Notes: generated from the letters alone by a model not told the origin. Shown: positions 42,350-52,585, counted from the first letter of the stretch. The stretch is DNA of 58,174 bases from Fibrobacter succinogenes (GCA_902799745.1 CADCBQ010000037.1:1-58174); one strand, 5' to 3'. Program-made: numbers and translations.

Positions 42350-43164
42350 TGTTTGACGAAGCCTTAAGAATGGAAGATATTCACCTTGCGTATAGGGATC
42401 TCGTGGGAGCGATGTTCTCTAAGCCAAGGATGTTGGGGTATTTCAGAGGCGTTGAAATGGACCCGCAAAAAGAGTTGATTTCCAACGTGAACCTTTCCGT
42501 CAAACGAGGCGAAACCATTTGCATCGGCGGTCCTTCCGGTCAAGGCAAGAGTGCTCTTTTGCGAATTATCGCAGGGCTTACCCGCCCCACCCGCGGAAAC
42601 ATTTACTACTTCGGTGAATTCATTCCGCCCGAAAAGCTAACGGCATTGGAAGTCGCCAAGCGCCAAGTGGGAATGGTGTTCCAGAACGGGGCTCTGATTT
42701 CAAACCTGCGTGTACGCGACAATATCGGTCTTCCGCTCCGTTATCACAAAATGGGTTCTCCGGCCGAAATTGATGAAAAAATCAACATGGCCATGGACTT
42801 GATGCGTGTACGCGACGAAGCCGACATGTTCCCGCACATGCTCAGTGTCGGCATGCAAAAACGTGTTGCCATCGCCCGTAGCTGGGCTATGGACCCGAAG
42901 CTTTTGCTGATGGACGAACCAACGGCAGGACTTGACAACTACAACCGCCGTAACTTGCTGCCGCTGATCGACAACATGCGTACATTGTTCAAAACGACAA
43001 TCATTATCGTGACGCATGACCTTATGATTTCAAAGGAACTGGACTGCAACATTTGTTTCTTGCACCGCAAGACTCTCACAGACCCCAAACCCTTTGAATA
43101 CTGGCTCAACACCGACAGCGAAATTTCTAGAGAATTGTTCCGCGACCTCCGCAACAGCGGCTAA
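42349..43164 (+). CDS. mlaF: MlaF-like ABC transporter ATPase
   Basis: 271 residues from ATG 42349; the frame extends upstream inside mlaE but the overlap start TAATG fits coupling. Walker A GGPSGQGKS, Q-loop VFQNGAL, Walker B LLLMDEPTAGLD and H-loop VTHD are present. The signature is LSVGMQKRVAIAR, which matches MlaF-type transporters. About 25 residues between the first beta-strand and Walker A (VGAMFSKPRMLGYFRGVEMDPQKE) form an insertion not usual in MlaF. Confidence 0.9.
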   Translation: MFDEALRMEDIHLAYRDLVGAMFSKPRMLGYFRGVEMDPQKELISNVNLSVKRGETICIGGPSGQGKSALLRIIAGLTRPTRGNIYYFGEFIPPEKLTALEVAKRQVGMVFQNGALISNLRVRDNIGLPLRYHKMGSPAEIDEKINMAMDLMRVRDEADMFPHMLSVGMQKRVAIARSWAMDPKLLLMDEPTAGLDNYNRRNLLPLIDNMRTLFKTTIIIVTHDLMISKELDCNICFLHRKTLTDPKPFEYWLNTDSEISRELFRDLRNSG

Positions 43165-43184
43165 CCTTTTTAAACGAGAAATAA

Positions 43185-44186
43185 ATGTTCCTTCCTTTAC
43201 CTGACGACTTTCATGCACACTTGCGCCAGGGCGAATTGATGCCCGGTTACGTGCGCGACTTGGTACAGCAATTTGGCCGCGCCATCATTATGCCGAACAC
43301 CGTTCCCGCAATGACATCTGCAAAGGCGATTGCCGAATACAAGGCGCAGATCTTAGAAGCAGCAAAGGCCGTGCGCCCGGATTTTGTTCCGCTCATGACA
43401 TTCAAGCTGAACCCGAATTATACGGAACAGGATTTGAAGGACATGATGGCGGTCGGCGTTGTGGCAGGCAAGTATTACCCTGCAGGTGTAACCACCAACA
43501 GCGCCGACGGCATCAGCGATTTCGAAGGCATCTTCCCCGTAGTCGCCATGATGGAGCATCTTGGCCTTGTGCTGTGCGTGCACGGCGAAGAACCGGGTGA
43601 ATTCTGTCTGGACCGCGAGCCCGCCTTTATCAAGCGCGTCGAAACCTTGGCCGCAAAATTCCCGAAGCTTAAAATCGTCTTTGAGCACTTGAGTTCGGCG
43701 AAGTCGGTCGAGGCCGTCAAGAGACTTCCCGCGAACGTGGCCGCCACCTTCACGGTGCACCACTTGATGATGACGCTCGACGATATCGTCGGAGACGCCT
43801 TACGGCCGCACCACTTCTGCAAGCCGCTGCCGAAGCGGCCGGAAGACCGTGCCGCCATTCGCGAAGCCGCCTTCAGCGGTTCTCCCAAGTTCTTCCTCGG
43901 CACGGACTCTGCGCCGCACCAGCTCGGCAAAAAGGAATGCCCCTGCGGCGCAGCAGGCGTCTACAGCGCACCGGTCGCCATCCCACTTCTGGTTCAAGAA
44001 TTCGAAAGGGCTGGCCACCTTGACAAGCTCCCGAACTTCATCGCCGGATTCGGCGCCGACTTTTACGGCCTTCCGCGCACGACCAAGCAGATTGAAGTCG
44101 TCCGCGAAAAATGGACCGTGCCTTCAATCGTGAACGGAGTCGTCCCGCTCGCTGCCGGCCAGGAACTCGACTGGAAACTCGCATAA
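43185..44186 (+). CDS. pyrC: Dihydroorotase
   Basis: 333-residue class II (homodimeric) dihydroorotase for pyrimidine synthesis. DDFHAHLRQGE (7-17) gives the first metal histidines; GKYYPAGVTTNSADG contains the carboxylated lysine; HGEEP, FEHLSS and GTDSAPHQLGKKECPCGAAGVYSA carry remaining ligands and the catalytic Asp. The length and motifs are normal for the family. It follows mlaF by 20 nt; aroD follows downstream with its own TATATTTG. Confidence 0.94.
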   Translation: MFLPLPDDFHAHLRQGELMPGYVRDLVQQFGRAIIMPNTVPAMTSAKAIAEYKAQILEAAKAVRPDFVPLMTFKLNPNYTEQDLKDMMAVGVVAGKYYPAGVTTNSADGISDFEGIFPVVAMMEHLGLVLCVHGEEPGEFCLDREPAFIKRVETLAAKFPKLKIVFEHLSSAKSVEAVKRLPANVAATFTVHHLMMTLDDIVGDALRPHHFCKPLPKRPEDRAAIREAAFSGSPKFFLGTDSAPHQLGKKECPCGAAGVYSAPVAIPLLVQEFERAGHLDKLPNFIAGFGADFYGLPRTTKQIEVVREKWTVPSIVNGVVPLAAGQELDWKLA

Positions 44187-44190
44187 TTTT

Positions 44191-44198
44191 TATATTTG
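44191..44198 (+). promoter_or_regulatory. TATATTTG promoter element before aroD
   Basis: TATATTTG lies 5 nt before the ATG at 44203, in TTTTTATATTTGCGCC. This implies a very short leader for aroD and matches the element at other genes in the window. Confidence 0.45.
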
Positions 44199-44202
44199 CG
44201 CC

Positions 44203-44967
44203 ATGATTTCCGACTCTCGCAAATACCTTGTAGGACTTGTGGGCCCCGACGTTCTCGAAGCGGCCGAAAAGGACTTATTCCATCCGGTACGCCTCGACCT
44301 CGACTGCTGCGACGCCATCGAAATCCGCTACGATTTCTTTGACGAATCAGAGTGGCCCACCCTTTCCGAAAGAGTCCGGAACATTATCGCAAACAAGATC
44401 CAGATTGGAACCATCCGCTTAAAGCGCGACGGCGGCAAGTTTCCCGACGCCCGCGCCGTAGAACGCCTGGAACTTTGGAAGCAAATTCTTTCGGCAAGGC
44501 AAGTGCCCGAATGGCTCGACCTCGAGCGCGATTGCCTCAGCGATTTTAAGGCCTTGAACGACATGGCCTATCCTATAGGCGTGAGCCTCCTTATTTCGGA
44601 ACACAACTTCGAACGCATCCCAAGCGACATGGAACTTGAAACCTTTGCAAGCGACATCAAGCGCGTCGATGCCCAGGGTTTAAAAATTGCCGCCATGAGC
44701 AATTCCGAAAGTGACTGCGACCGCCTGTACAAGTTCGCAAAAAAATACGGCAAGAAATTCCAGATGTTTGCCGCGTTCGGCATGGGCGAAACGGGCAAGG
44801 TCAGCCGCCTTTGGTCCCTGAACGAAGGGGCGAACCTCACCTACGGTTCCATCGGACATTCCGAGGCTCCCGGGCAAATCGAAGTTTCCACCATGCGCCG
44901 AGTGCTCGATCAAGGAGAAAATTTGCACTCCCAGATGGAAATTTTGGCATTTTTGAATCAATTTTAG
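44203..44967 (+). CDS. aroD: Type I 3-dehydroquinate dehydratase
   Basis: 254-residue shikimate-pathway enzyme. AIEIRYDFFDESEWP starts the substrate-binding region, LLISEHNFERIP holds the catalytic His, and GLKIAAMSNSESDCDRLYKF the Schiff-base lysine. MGETGKVSRLWSLNEGANLTYGSIGHSEAPGQI closes the active site. Type I class is clear; Fibrobacter may use it for aromatic amino acids. The gap after the gene (44968-45066) is AT-rich with nothing recognised except a ribosome site for the next gene. Confidence 0.92.
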   Translation: MISDSRKYLVGLVGPDVLEAAEKDLFHPVRLDLDCCDAIEIRYDFFDESEWPTLSERVRNIIANKIQIGTIRLKRDGGKFPDARAVERLELWKQILSARQVPEWLDLERDCLSDFKALNDMAYPIGVSLLISEHNFERIPSDMELETFASDIKRVDAQGLKIAAMSNSESDCDRLYKFAKKYGKKFQMFAAFGMGETGKVSRLWSLNEGANLTYGSIGHSEAPGQIEVSTMRRVLDQGENLHSQMEILAFLNQF

Positions 44968-45066
44968 TCAATTTTGATATTTTTTCGTTTCAAAGGGCAT
45001 ATTTTTGTCCAAACGGCGCATTTTTTTGCTAAATATCCGTATTGAAAACTATAAAAGGAAGTAACC

Positions 45067-45531
45067 ATGCGCCTTTCCGAAAGGTTTGTCGACAATTGCA
45101 TTCTGATTAACTCCAAGAGCACGTCCAAGGAAGAAATCCTGAACGAACTCGTGGATACGCTTTGCAGTGCCTACAAATTGGATCACCGCAACGAAATCTT
45201 TGATGCCGTATGGACTCGCGAACAGAGCCGTTCCACCGGCATCGGTTGTGGACTCGCCGTTCCGCACGCCAAGATTGACTGCGTGGACCGCATGTGCATG
45301 GCCGCCGCCACGATTGAAGGCGGACTCGACTTCGCCTCGTTCGACGGAGAACCGGTATACCTGATTATCTTGATCGTAAGCCCCGGCAACACTGTTGGCC
45401 CGCACCTCAAGGCACTCTCCTCCGTAAGTCGCCTTTTGGCCGACGGTGGCGTCCGCAAGGACCTGATCGCCTCCAAGGACCCGAACGAATTCCTGACGAT
45501 CCTCCGCGCCGCCGAAGACAAATACCTGTAA
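45067..45531 (+). CDS. PTS EIIA domain protein (fructose/nitrogen type)
   Basis: 154-residue single EIIA domain of the PtsN/FruA class. The phosphorylated histidine is H67 in GLAVPHAKID; SRSTGIGCG precedes it, and GGVRKDLIASKDPNEFLTIL ends the fold. A sugar permease is not adjacent, so a regulatory role as in PTS-Ntr is likely. AAGGAAG lies 6 nt before the ATG. Confidence 0.88.
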   Translation: MRLSERFVDNCILINSKSTSKEEILNELVDTLCSAYKLDHRNEIFDAVWTREQSRSTGIGCGLAVPHAKIDCVDRMCMAAATIEGGLDFASFDGEPVYLIILIVSPGNTVGPHLKALSSVSRLLADGGVRKDLIASKDPNEFLTILRAAEDKYL

Positions 45532-45538
45532 CCGCCCC

Positions 45539-45567
45539 TTGACAGCTTAGAAAAAGTTTTCTATAAT
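45539..45567 (+). promoter_or_regulatory. Sigma-70-type promoter of tRNA-Val
   Basis: TTGACA (45539-45544), 17 nt, TATAAT (45562-45567), 12 nt before the mature tRNA. It is a full consensus sigma-70 promoter and contrasts with the TATATTTG and TAATTTT elements of protein genes in this window. Confidence 0.9.
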
Positions 45568-45579
45568 TGCTCGCACCTC

Positions 45580-45654
45580 GGACGGTTAGCTCAGTTGGTT
45601 TAGAGCGCTGCTTTCACACGGCAGAGGTCACTGGTTCAAATCCAGTACCGTCCA
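45580..45654 (+). tRNA. tRNA-Val (anticodon CAC)
   Basis: 75 nt with a full cloverleaf: acceptor GGACGGT / ACCGTCC with discriminator A, D-arm GCTC / GAGC, anticodon arm CTGCT / GGCAG (one T-G pair) with loop TTCACAC (anticodon CAC), and T-arm ACTGG TTCAAAT CCAGT. CCA is not encoded. It lies directly before a tyrosine recombinase, so its 3' end is the likely integration site of the island. Confidence 0.95.
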
Positions 45655-45662
45655 CTCAAACA

Positions 45663-45688
45663 ACGCCCTTCCTTCGGAGGGCGTTTTT
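45663..45688 (+). terminator. Intrinsic terminator after tRNA-Val
   Basis: Perfect 7-bp stem ACGCCCT / AGGGCGT, 8-nt loop, followed by TTTTTG. It is positioned 9 nt after the tRNA. Confidence 0.9.
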
Positions 45689-45986
45689 GTTTCAAAAAAG
45701 CGGTTTTGAACCAGTTCAAACGGGCCATCGAAATCAGTGGTGACAAAAAAGGTGACAAATAAGCTGTTTACATAGATAGGTTTTGCAACCGATGTTGTCA
45801 TCCTAAAAGTTTTTTACACATCTTGAACGCGTTCATACAGGCGCCCTCCCAGGCGCCTGCCCCGACCTCCGTTTTAGGTCAGACCCCCAAATGTCACCTT
45901 TTGACATGTGCTCAAATGTATATTTGGTAAAAAACGAAACCTGTCATAACATTCTCTTCTGACATACACGAAAAAGGGGCAAAACT
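45689..45986. other. Noncoding repeat-rich region between tRNA and integrase (likely att arm region)
   Basis: No gene seen. It has a direct repeat GGTGACAAA (twice in GGTGACAAAAAAGGTGACAAA, about 45751-45770), a perfect hairpin GGCGCC-CTCCCA-GGCGCC (about 45842-45858), GACCT-N7-AGGTC, and ATGTCA-N5-TGACAT just before TATATTTG (45919-45926). Such clustered short repeats fit integrase arm-binding sites or an integrase promoter/operator. A ribosome site AAGGGG precedes the integrase ATG by 7 nt. Confidence 0.55.
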
Positions 45987-47039
45987 ATGAACTCGTTCTC
46001 CCAGGCAATCCAGCCCATTATTCCGAACCTCCCCTCCATCACCGAGGCCAAGGCCATCGAGATTCTTAACAGCATGCCGTCCTTTGACAATCTGTCCGAG
46101 GAAGCTAGAAACCAAATCCTTAAGATTGCCGCCGCTGACGAATACAAACGAAGCCTACAATACAAGGCCAAAATCGCAAAGCTCAATTACGAAGACATTA
46201 AGGCCACGTTTCTGAACAATACGAAATCCAGCCATACCAAAGAAGCATACTCCCTGGCTTTAAGGCGCCTCGAAATGTATCTGTCCTTCCAAGGCAAGTC
46301 CTTTGCGGAAGTAAGCACGCTGGACGCTGACAAACTGATTCAAAGCGACTTTCTGACTAAGCCCTTGATAAAGGATTCCCTTAACACATCGGCCCCAGCA
46401 AGAGCGTCTGCCTCCATTCGTAGGGATTCAAGCTGTTTGAGTGCTTTCTACGCATTCGTTCAGCGCATCAGCAACAACGAATTTGGGAATCCTTTTCGAG
46501 GAACTCGGGCAACCCCGAAATTGAAGGCACAAAGAGAACTGTCTGTTCCCTCCAAGGAAGAAGTCGCAACAATCCTCTCCTCTAAGGAAATCCCAAAGCC
46601 ATTGAGGGCTGCTATAGCAATAATGGCATATAGAGGCATTCGTGTAGGCGCCTTGCCTACATTGACCATCGACTATAACAGTTCCTTTACCGCCTTTTCT
46701 AAGGGAAAACCATACAACGGCCATTTCGATGAAAAAGAAACACTCCTTCCCCTAGCAAAGTTCCTTACGGTCTTTCAAGGGAAAAAGAAGCCTTTCTATG
46801 GGATGACGGCGCCCCAAATCAAGACGCAGGTTTCGTACTGGCTAGGAAAACTGTTCAAAGCGGGTTCAATCGCAAACAAATACTCATGCCACGACTTCAG
46901 ACATTTCTTTGCAGTATCACAGTATCGTGGTGACTTCGAAAACTCCCATAAAGGGGACATATATATCCTGAAACAATTACTAAACCACAGCGGCATATCA
47001 ATAACCGAGGGCTATCTGAAAACTTTAAACCTGATATAG
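45987..47039 (+). CDS. Tyrosine recombinase / integrase
   Basis: 350-residue phage-type integrase. An N-terminal helical extension (1-70) and core-binding SAM-like domain (about 72-165) precede the catalytic domain: R219 in RGIRVGAL, H302 and R305 in CHDFRHFF, H334 in LLNHSG and nucleophile Y343 in EGYLKTL. All key residues are present, so it should be active. The C-terminus is short. Its place right after tRNA-Val supports site-specific integration there. A plausible TATATTTG promoter lies at 45919-45926. Confidence 0.93.
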   Translation: MNSFSQAIQPIIPNLPSITEAKAIEILNSMPSFDNLSEEARNQILKIAAADEYKRSLQYKAKIAKLNYEDIKATFLNNTKSSHTKEAYSLALRRLEMYLSFQGKSFAEVSTLDADKLIQSDFLTKPLIKDSLNTSAPARASASIRRDSSCLSAFYAFVQRISNNEFGNPFRGTRATPKLKAQRELSVPSKEEVATILSSKEIPKPLRAAIAIMAYRGIRVGALPTLTIDYNSSFTAFSKGKPYNGHFDEKETLLPLAKFLTVFQGKKKPFYGMTAPQIKTQVSYWLGKLFKAGSIANKYSCHDFRHFFAVSQYRGDFENSHKGDIYILKQLLNHSGISITEGYLKTLNLI

Positions 47040-47065
47040 GTTTTACAAGTCGATAATCTCTAAAA

Positions 47066-47097
47066 GGGATGGGTCACAAATGACCCACCCCTTTTTT
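47066..47097. terminator. Bidirectional terminator between integrase and hsd operon
   Basis: Stem GGGATGGGTCA / TGACCCACCCC (47066-47076 with 47081-47091, one mismatch), with TTTTTT after it on the plus strand and TTTT after it on the minus strand. It serves the convergent integrase and hsd transcripts. Confidence 0.85.
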
Positions 47098-47109
47098 GAG
47101 TATGAGCGA

Positions 47110-47454
47110 TTAAGTAGCAGTCTCTATTCGGACATCATCAATGATGTGTTTAATCATCTTCGCCTTAAAATCAAGCGTTGATTCTCGCCATAGAAGATGC
47201 AACACCTCCCACATCGGAACCCTATTAAGCGCCTTAATATCAAGAAATGGGAGTCCAATATCGTTATAACCATAAAGGACATAAAAAGACGGATTGTTTA
47301 TTTCCTTGTCCCTCTCTTCCACATAAACCGTTATAAGCGCCTTTTTGGAATCAAGGACACTAACCACGCCATTTTGTTCCAACATCTGTTGAAGACGAAG
47401 CATTCGCATGCAACCGTCCAGTTCGTATTCAAACACTATATTTTTGAAATCCAT
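47110..47454 (-). CDS. Hypothetical 114-residue protein after hsdR
   Basis: Not recognised. It starts MDFKNIVFEYELDGCMRMLRLQQMLEQNGVVSVLD and contains two conserved-looking parts, KKALITVYVEERDKEINNPSFYVLYGYNDIGLPFLDI and VPMWEVLHLLWRESTLDFKAKMIKHIIDDV. It is soluble with mixed alpha/beta content and no obvious catalytic motif. It follows hsdR by 54 nt on the same strand and precedes the shared terminator, so it may be the last gene of the restriction operon. GGTGAG lies 5 nt before the start. A small defence-associated or antitoxin-like role is possible but unsupported. Confidence 0.6.
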   Translation of the reverse strand: MDFKNIVFEYELDGCMRMLRLQQMLEQNGVVSVLDSKKALITVYVEERDKEINNPSFYVLYGYNDIGLPFLDIKALNRVPMWEVLHLLWRESTLDFKAKMIKHIIDDVRIETAT

Positions 47455-47508
47455 AATCGCTCACCCATATTTCACATTTAGTTTATAGGGTGAATCTTTT
47501 ATGGGTTC

Positions 47509-50500
47509 TTACTTATCTTTCTTGGCAGAAAAAGGAACAGGCTTTTCAGCTACCATACCGTAACGGGTTGGGTTCTCTGCTTGCGGCAACTTGTAGATGT
47601 TCCTTGCCCTATCTACATTGTCAGAATCGACCGTTTCGGTTTCTTCAAAATCGCCCAAACCGAAATACTTTTCAAAGAAGTGCTGCAACTTTTCAATGAC
47701 CGTGGCTTTCTTTTCCGAACGGTTGCCACCGCCAAACCGAGACATCGGGGGCAGTATGTTGGCGATTTCCGTGCCGTTCTCATCCAGTTCGCCATCGTGG
47801 AAAGCATTGGCGACAAAAGCCCTTGTTTCGGGTTCCTTGAGCCGTTCTTCGGAAATGATTTCTACCAAGTCCTTTTCCCGTTCTTCCGAAACAAACTTTT
47901 TCCAATCCTTATCCACATCGGTCTTGGTATTGACCCGTGCGACAAAGGCTTCAATCAAGTCCTTCTTGCTTCGGAGTTCCAGGCTACTGTTGACCGCCTT
48001 GGTAATCTTCGTGAGAATGGTCTTGTCTTTGCAATGACCATCGTGGTATTGGGCAACCAAGGCGAGAATGTAATCAATGGTGATGTCAACTTGCTTGATA
48101 AGTTCCAGTTCAAACTCTACATCATCCTTGATGGATTCCTTTGTTCCGTCCCTATGACCTTTCAGCTCATCGTGGATGTCAATATACATGGACTGATAGT
48201 CTTGCAAATCCCTTTCAGCGATTTCATCGTCCTTAAACTGGTCAAAGGAAGTCAAGATGTTGCGGAGGCGTAGAATCGCTCCAAATAGGGCTACAAAGTC
48301 CTTCTTTTTCTTCTCGCCTATGATTTCTTCGCCCAACGGGTAAAGGGTCTGCAATTCGTCCAAGAGTTGCTGGTAGCCAGGTTGTTTCTTGCCCTTTTCA
48401 TCCTTGAAGCCGTTGTAGTATTCTTCAAATGTGCGAAGAATGACGATACCACCCGCATCCTTGTCACCAAACAAGGCGATGGCATCATCCGTCTCTTGCT
48501 GCAAAGAGCGGAAACAAACGATATTGCCGAAGGTCTTGACCGAATTTAGAATACGGTTGGTGCGTGAATAGGCTTGCAACAGTCCGTGCTGTTTAAGGTT
48601 CTTGTCCACCCATAAGGTATTCAGGGTGGTGGCATCAAAACCCGTCAGGAACATATTGACCACTATCAGCAAGTCAATCTCCCGATTCTTCATACGGAGC
48701 GAAATATCCTTGTAGTAGTTCAAGAACTTATCGCCCGATGTATCAAAGTTGGTTTTGAACATCTTGTTGTAATCGGCAATTGCCTTGTCCAAGAAGTCAC
48801 GGGATGTCGCATCCAAGGCGCCTGTATCAAAGTCTTCTTCGGTCAGAATACCGCCATTTTCCTCTTCGTTCTGTGCAAAGCTGAATATGGTCGCAATCTT
48901 CAAGGGGAACGGCTTTTCCTCAATTTGCTTTTTGAACTCGTAGTAATACTTCTTCGCCATCGGGATAGACGATGTGGCAAAGATGGAATTGAAGCCCGCA
49001 AGCCTTTTATCCGCCAACTGATAGTAGGCATTCCGCTTGGTCTTTTGGTCAAAGTGTTCCAGCACATACTTGACCACCTCTGCGATTCTCTTCGGGTCGC
49101 CAAGGGCTTCTTCTGTATCAATGGCAGAAACTTTCTTGTCCGCCACACCGTTCTTTTTCTTGACGGTATTGATGTAATCAATGCGGAACGGAAGGACATT
49201 TCCATCCTTGATGGCATTAACAATCGTGTAATGGTGCAATCTATCGCCAAAGGCTTGTTCGGTTGTCTTCAGCAGCGGATTCTTGCTGCTCCCTGCGTTC
49301 TGCGGGAATATGGGAGTCCCCGTAAAGCCGAACAAGTGATAGTTCTTGAAAGCCTTGGTTATCTTTTGGTGGAGTTCCCCAAAGTGGCTGCGGTGGCACT
49401 CGTCAAACACAAAAACGATGTGCTTGTTGTAAATTTCGTGGGTCTTGTTCTTGGCAATGAAACAGCCGAGCTTTTGAATCGTGGTGACGATAATGCGGTA
49501 GTCCTTGAAGGCGCCCTTTGCGGTCTTATTTTCCAGCTGGTCTTGAAGAATCTTTGTGGACTTGTTGCCATTTGCCGCCCCCTTCTCGAAGCGGTCATAT
49601 TCCTTCATCGTTTGGTAGTCAAGGTCTTGGCGGTCAACCACAAATAGCACCTTGTCCACATAATCCAGCTTGCTCGCCAATACAGCGGTTTTGAACGAGG
49701 TCAAGGTTTTGCCCGAACCCGTTGTGTGCCAAATGTAACCGCCCGCCCCCACAGTGCCCATCTTCTTGTAGTTGTTGGCAATGACGATGCGGTTTAAGAT
49801 TTTCTCGGTAGCAGTGATTTGGTATGGGCGCATCACCAAGAGCAGGTCTTCCGAAGTGAACACGCAATACTTGGTCAGGATGTTCAGTATGGTGTGCTTG
49901 GCGAAGAATGTCTTGGTAAAGTCCACCAAGTCAAAGATGTTCTTATTGTTGGCATCTGCCCAAAAGCTCGTAAACTCGAAGCTATTGCTCGTTTTGAGTT
50001 TACCGCTCTTGCTAGAGCCCAGTTCCTTGATATGGGCGCCACGGGTGGTATTGGAGTAATACTTGGTGTGCGTTCCATTGCTGATAACAAAGATTTGAAC
50101 ATACTGGAACAGTCCGCACCCCGCCCAAAAGCTATCCCTTTGATAACGGTTGATTTGGTTGAATGCTTCACGGATGGCGACACCACGCCTTTTCAGTTCC
50201 ACATGAACTAACGGCAATCCATTGACAAGAATGGTGACATCGTATCTCGTCTTGTGCGAGCCATCTTCCTCTTCATACTGATTGAGAACTTGGAGCGAAT
50301 TATTGTGGATGTTATCCTTGTCAATCAGCTTTATGTTCTTGGACTTCTTCTTGTCCGTTATAAGGGTCTTGACGTAATCTTCTTGGATTGTCCTGGTCTT
50401 TTCAACAATACCTTCATTCTTGTTTGCCAGGAACTCGTTGAAGAACCGTTCCCATTCATTATCAGTGAACTTAAAGGCGTTCAGCTTTTCTATCTGTGTG

Positions 50501-50688
50501 CGAAGATTGGCGATTAAATCGTCTTGGGAATGGATTTGGATATACTCGTAGCCTTGATTAGAAAGCAGGCGAATAAACTCTTTCTCCAAGTCGGCTTCGC
50601 TCTGGTACGCAGAAGACTTGGACTTGGTCGGGGTGTATTCTGCAACCACGGTCGTTTCGTTGCTTTCGGCTATAGTGGAGTATATCAT
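47509..50688 (-). CDS. hsdR: Type I restriction enzyme subunit R
   Basis: 1059-residue translocase/endonuclease of a type I restriction-modification system. The nuclease domain has D150 in RYDVTIL and E164-x-K166 in HVELKR (PD-ExK). Helicase motifs: TTGSGKT (322-328) and DECH (429-432) in FDECHRSHFG, then FGFTGTP and later GFDATTLNTLWVDKNL. The length is typical for EcoR124I-like HsdR. The start is 17 nt after the partial hsdS gene. It cuts unmodified DNA after HsdS-directed binding; activity is likely intact. Confidence 0.94.
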   Translation of the reverse strand: MIYSTIAESNETTVVAEYTPTKSKSSAYQSEADLEKEFIRLLSNQGYEYIQIHSQDDLIANLRTQIEKLNAFKFTDNEWERFFNEFLANKNEGIVEKTRTIQEDYVKTLITDKKKSKNIKLIDKDNIHNNSLQVLNQYEEEDGSHKTRYDVTILVNGLPLVHVELKRRGVAIREAFNQINRYQRDSFWAGCGLFQYVQIFVISNGTHTKYYSNTTRGAHIKELGSSKSGKLKTSNSFEFTSFWADANNKNIFDLVDFTKTFFAKHTILNILTKYCVFTSEDLLLVMRPYQITATEKILNRIVIANNYKKMGTVGAGGYIWHTTGSGKTLTSFKTAVLASKLDYVDKVLFVVDRQDLDYQTMKEYDRFEKGAANGNKSTKILQDQLENKTAKGAFKDYRIIVTTIQKLGCFIAKNKTHEIYNKHIVFVFDECHRSHFGELHQKITKAFKNYHLFGFTGTPIFPQNAGSSKNPLLKTTEQAFGDRLHHYTIVNAIKDGNVLPFRIDYINTVKKKNGVADKKVSAIDTEEALGDPKRIAEVVKYVLEHFDQKTKRNAYYQLADKRLAGFNSIFATSSIPMAKKYYYEFKKQIEEKPFPLKIATIFSFAQNEEENGGILTEEDFDTGALDATSRDFLDKAIADYNKMFKTNFDTSGDKFLNYYKDISLRMKNREIDLLIVVNMFLTGFDATTLNTLWVDKNLKQHGLLQAYSRTNRILNSVKTFGNIVCFRSLQQETDDAIALFGDKDAGGIVILRTFEEYYNGFKDEKGKKQPGYQQLLDELQTLYPLGEEIIGEKKKKDFVALFGAILRLRNILTSFDQFKDDEIAERDLQDYQSMYIDIHDELKGHRDGTKESIKDDVEFELELIKQVDITIDYILALVAQYHDGHCKDKTILTKITKAVNSSLELRSKKDLIEAFVARVNTKTDVDKDWKKFVSEEREKDLVEIISEERLKEPETRAFVANAFHDGELDENGTEIANILPPMSRFGGGNRSEKKATVIEKLQHFFEKYFGLGDFEETETVDSDNVDRARNIYKLPQAENPTRYGMVAEKPVPFSAKKDK

Positions 50689-50705
50689 AAACCTTTTCCC
50701 TTTAA

Positions 50706-51290
50706 CTACGCAATCTTCTTAAAAGATAGCAGTTTGTCTCGGTAATATTCGTATTGCCGTTTGCGGGCTTCTATTTCGGCTGGCAGACCTTCGCTCAAAT
50801 CATTCACCAATGCATCAAACTTGTCAAGGACAGCCACAATTCGCTCTTGTTCGGCAAGGGATGGGAGCGGGATTTTAACGCCGTTCAACTTGTCTGGAGT
50901 CACTTCTATCACCTTTGTTCCATGAGCTAGCTTTCGTTTTTGTTCAAGGAACATTGATGTATGGAAGTAATAGGTCAAGAACTTTGCGTTTTGATTATGA
51001 TGGATTATAGCAGAGTGGCCACTGACCGCAATGGGTTCATTGCCTACCCAGGCAACACACTTACAGACATCTTCCACATTTTCACTTGTCACAGCCATTA
51101 CGATGTCGTTAGGCTGTGCGAACTTCTGTTTCTGAGCGGCTTCGTTGCTAATACTGGATATGGTCTTGTCGGCATACAGTCCGTAGCGGGTATAAATCTG
51201 CCCATAATGGATGCAGGGGACTCCGCTTTCGGCAAAGTCCTTCTTCTGAAAATTTCCGCCACGACTTATTGTTGCCACTTCACCTAACAT
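50706..51290 (-). CDS. Partial type I specificity subunit with one target-recognition domain
   Basis: 194 residues homologous to the second half of the full hsdS at 51329-52585: LGEVATISRGGNFQKKDFAESGVPCIHYGQIYTRYG parallels LGEIGTFERGRRFVHADDRDEGIPCIHYGELYTHYG, and it ends with the same conserved region (PAEIEARKRQYEYYRDKLLSF). The N-terminal half is missing, and no good ribosome site precedes ATG 51290. The same frame stays open upstream into the (TTGC)10 tract, so gain of one repeat (or loss of two) would fuse it to the full hsdS. It may be expressed only as such a fusion, or serve as a recombination donor. Confidence 0.85.
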   Translation of the reverse strand: MLGEVATISRGGNFQKKDFAESGVPCIHYGQIYTRYGLYADKTISSISNEAAQKQKFAQPNDIVMAVTSENVEDVCKCVAWVGNEPIAVSGHSAIIHHNQNAKFLTYYFHTSMFLEQKRKLAHGTKVIEVTPDKLNGVKIPLPSLAEQERIVAVLDKFDALVNDLSEGLPAEIEARKRQYEYYRDKLLSFKKIA

Positions 51291-51328
51291 GATTTCTACA
51301 TAACCATAAACATACTGATAGAGACTAA

Positions 51329-52577
<1,249 letters not shown>

Positions 52578-52585
<8 letters not shown>

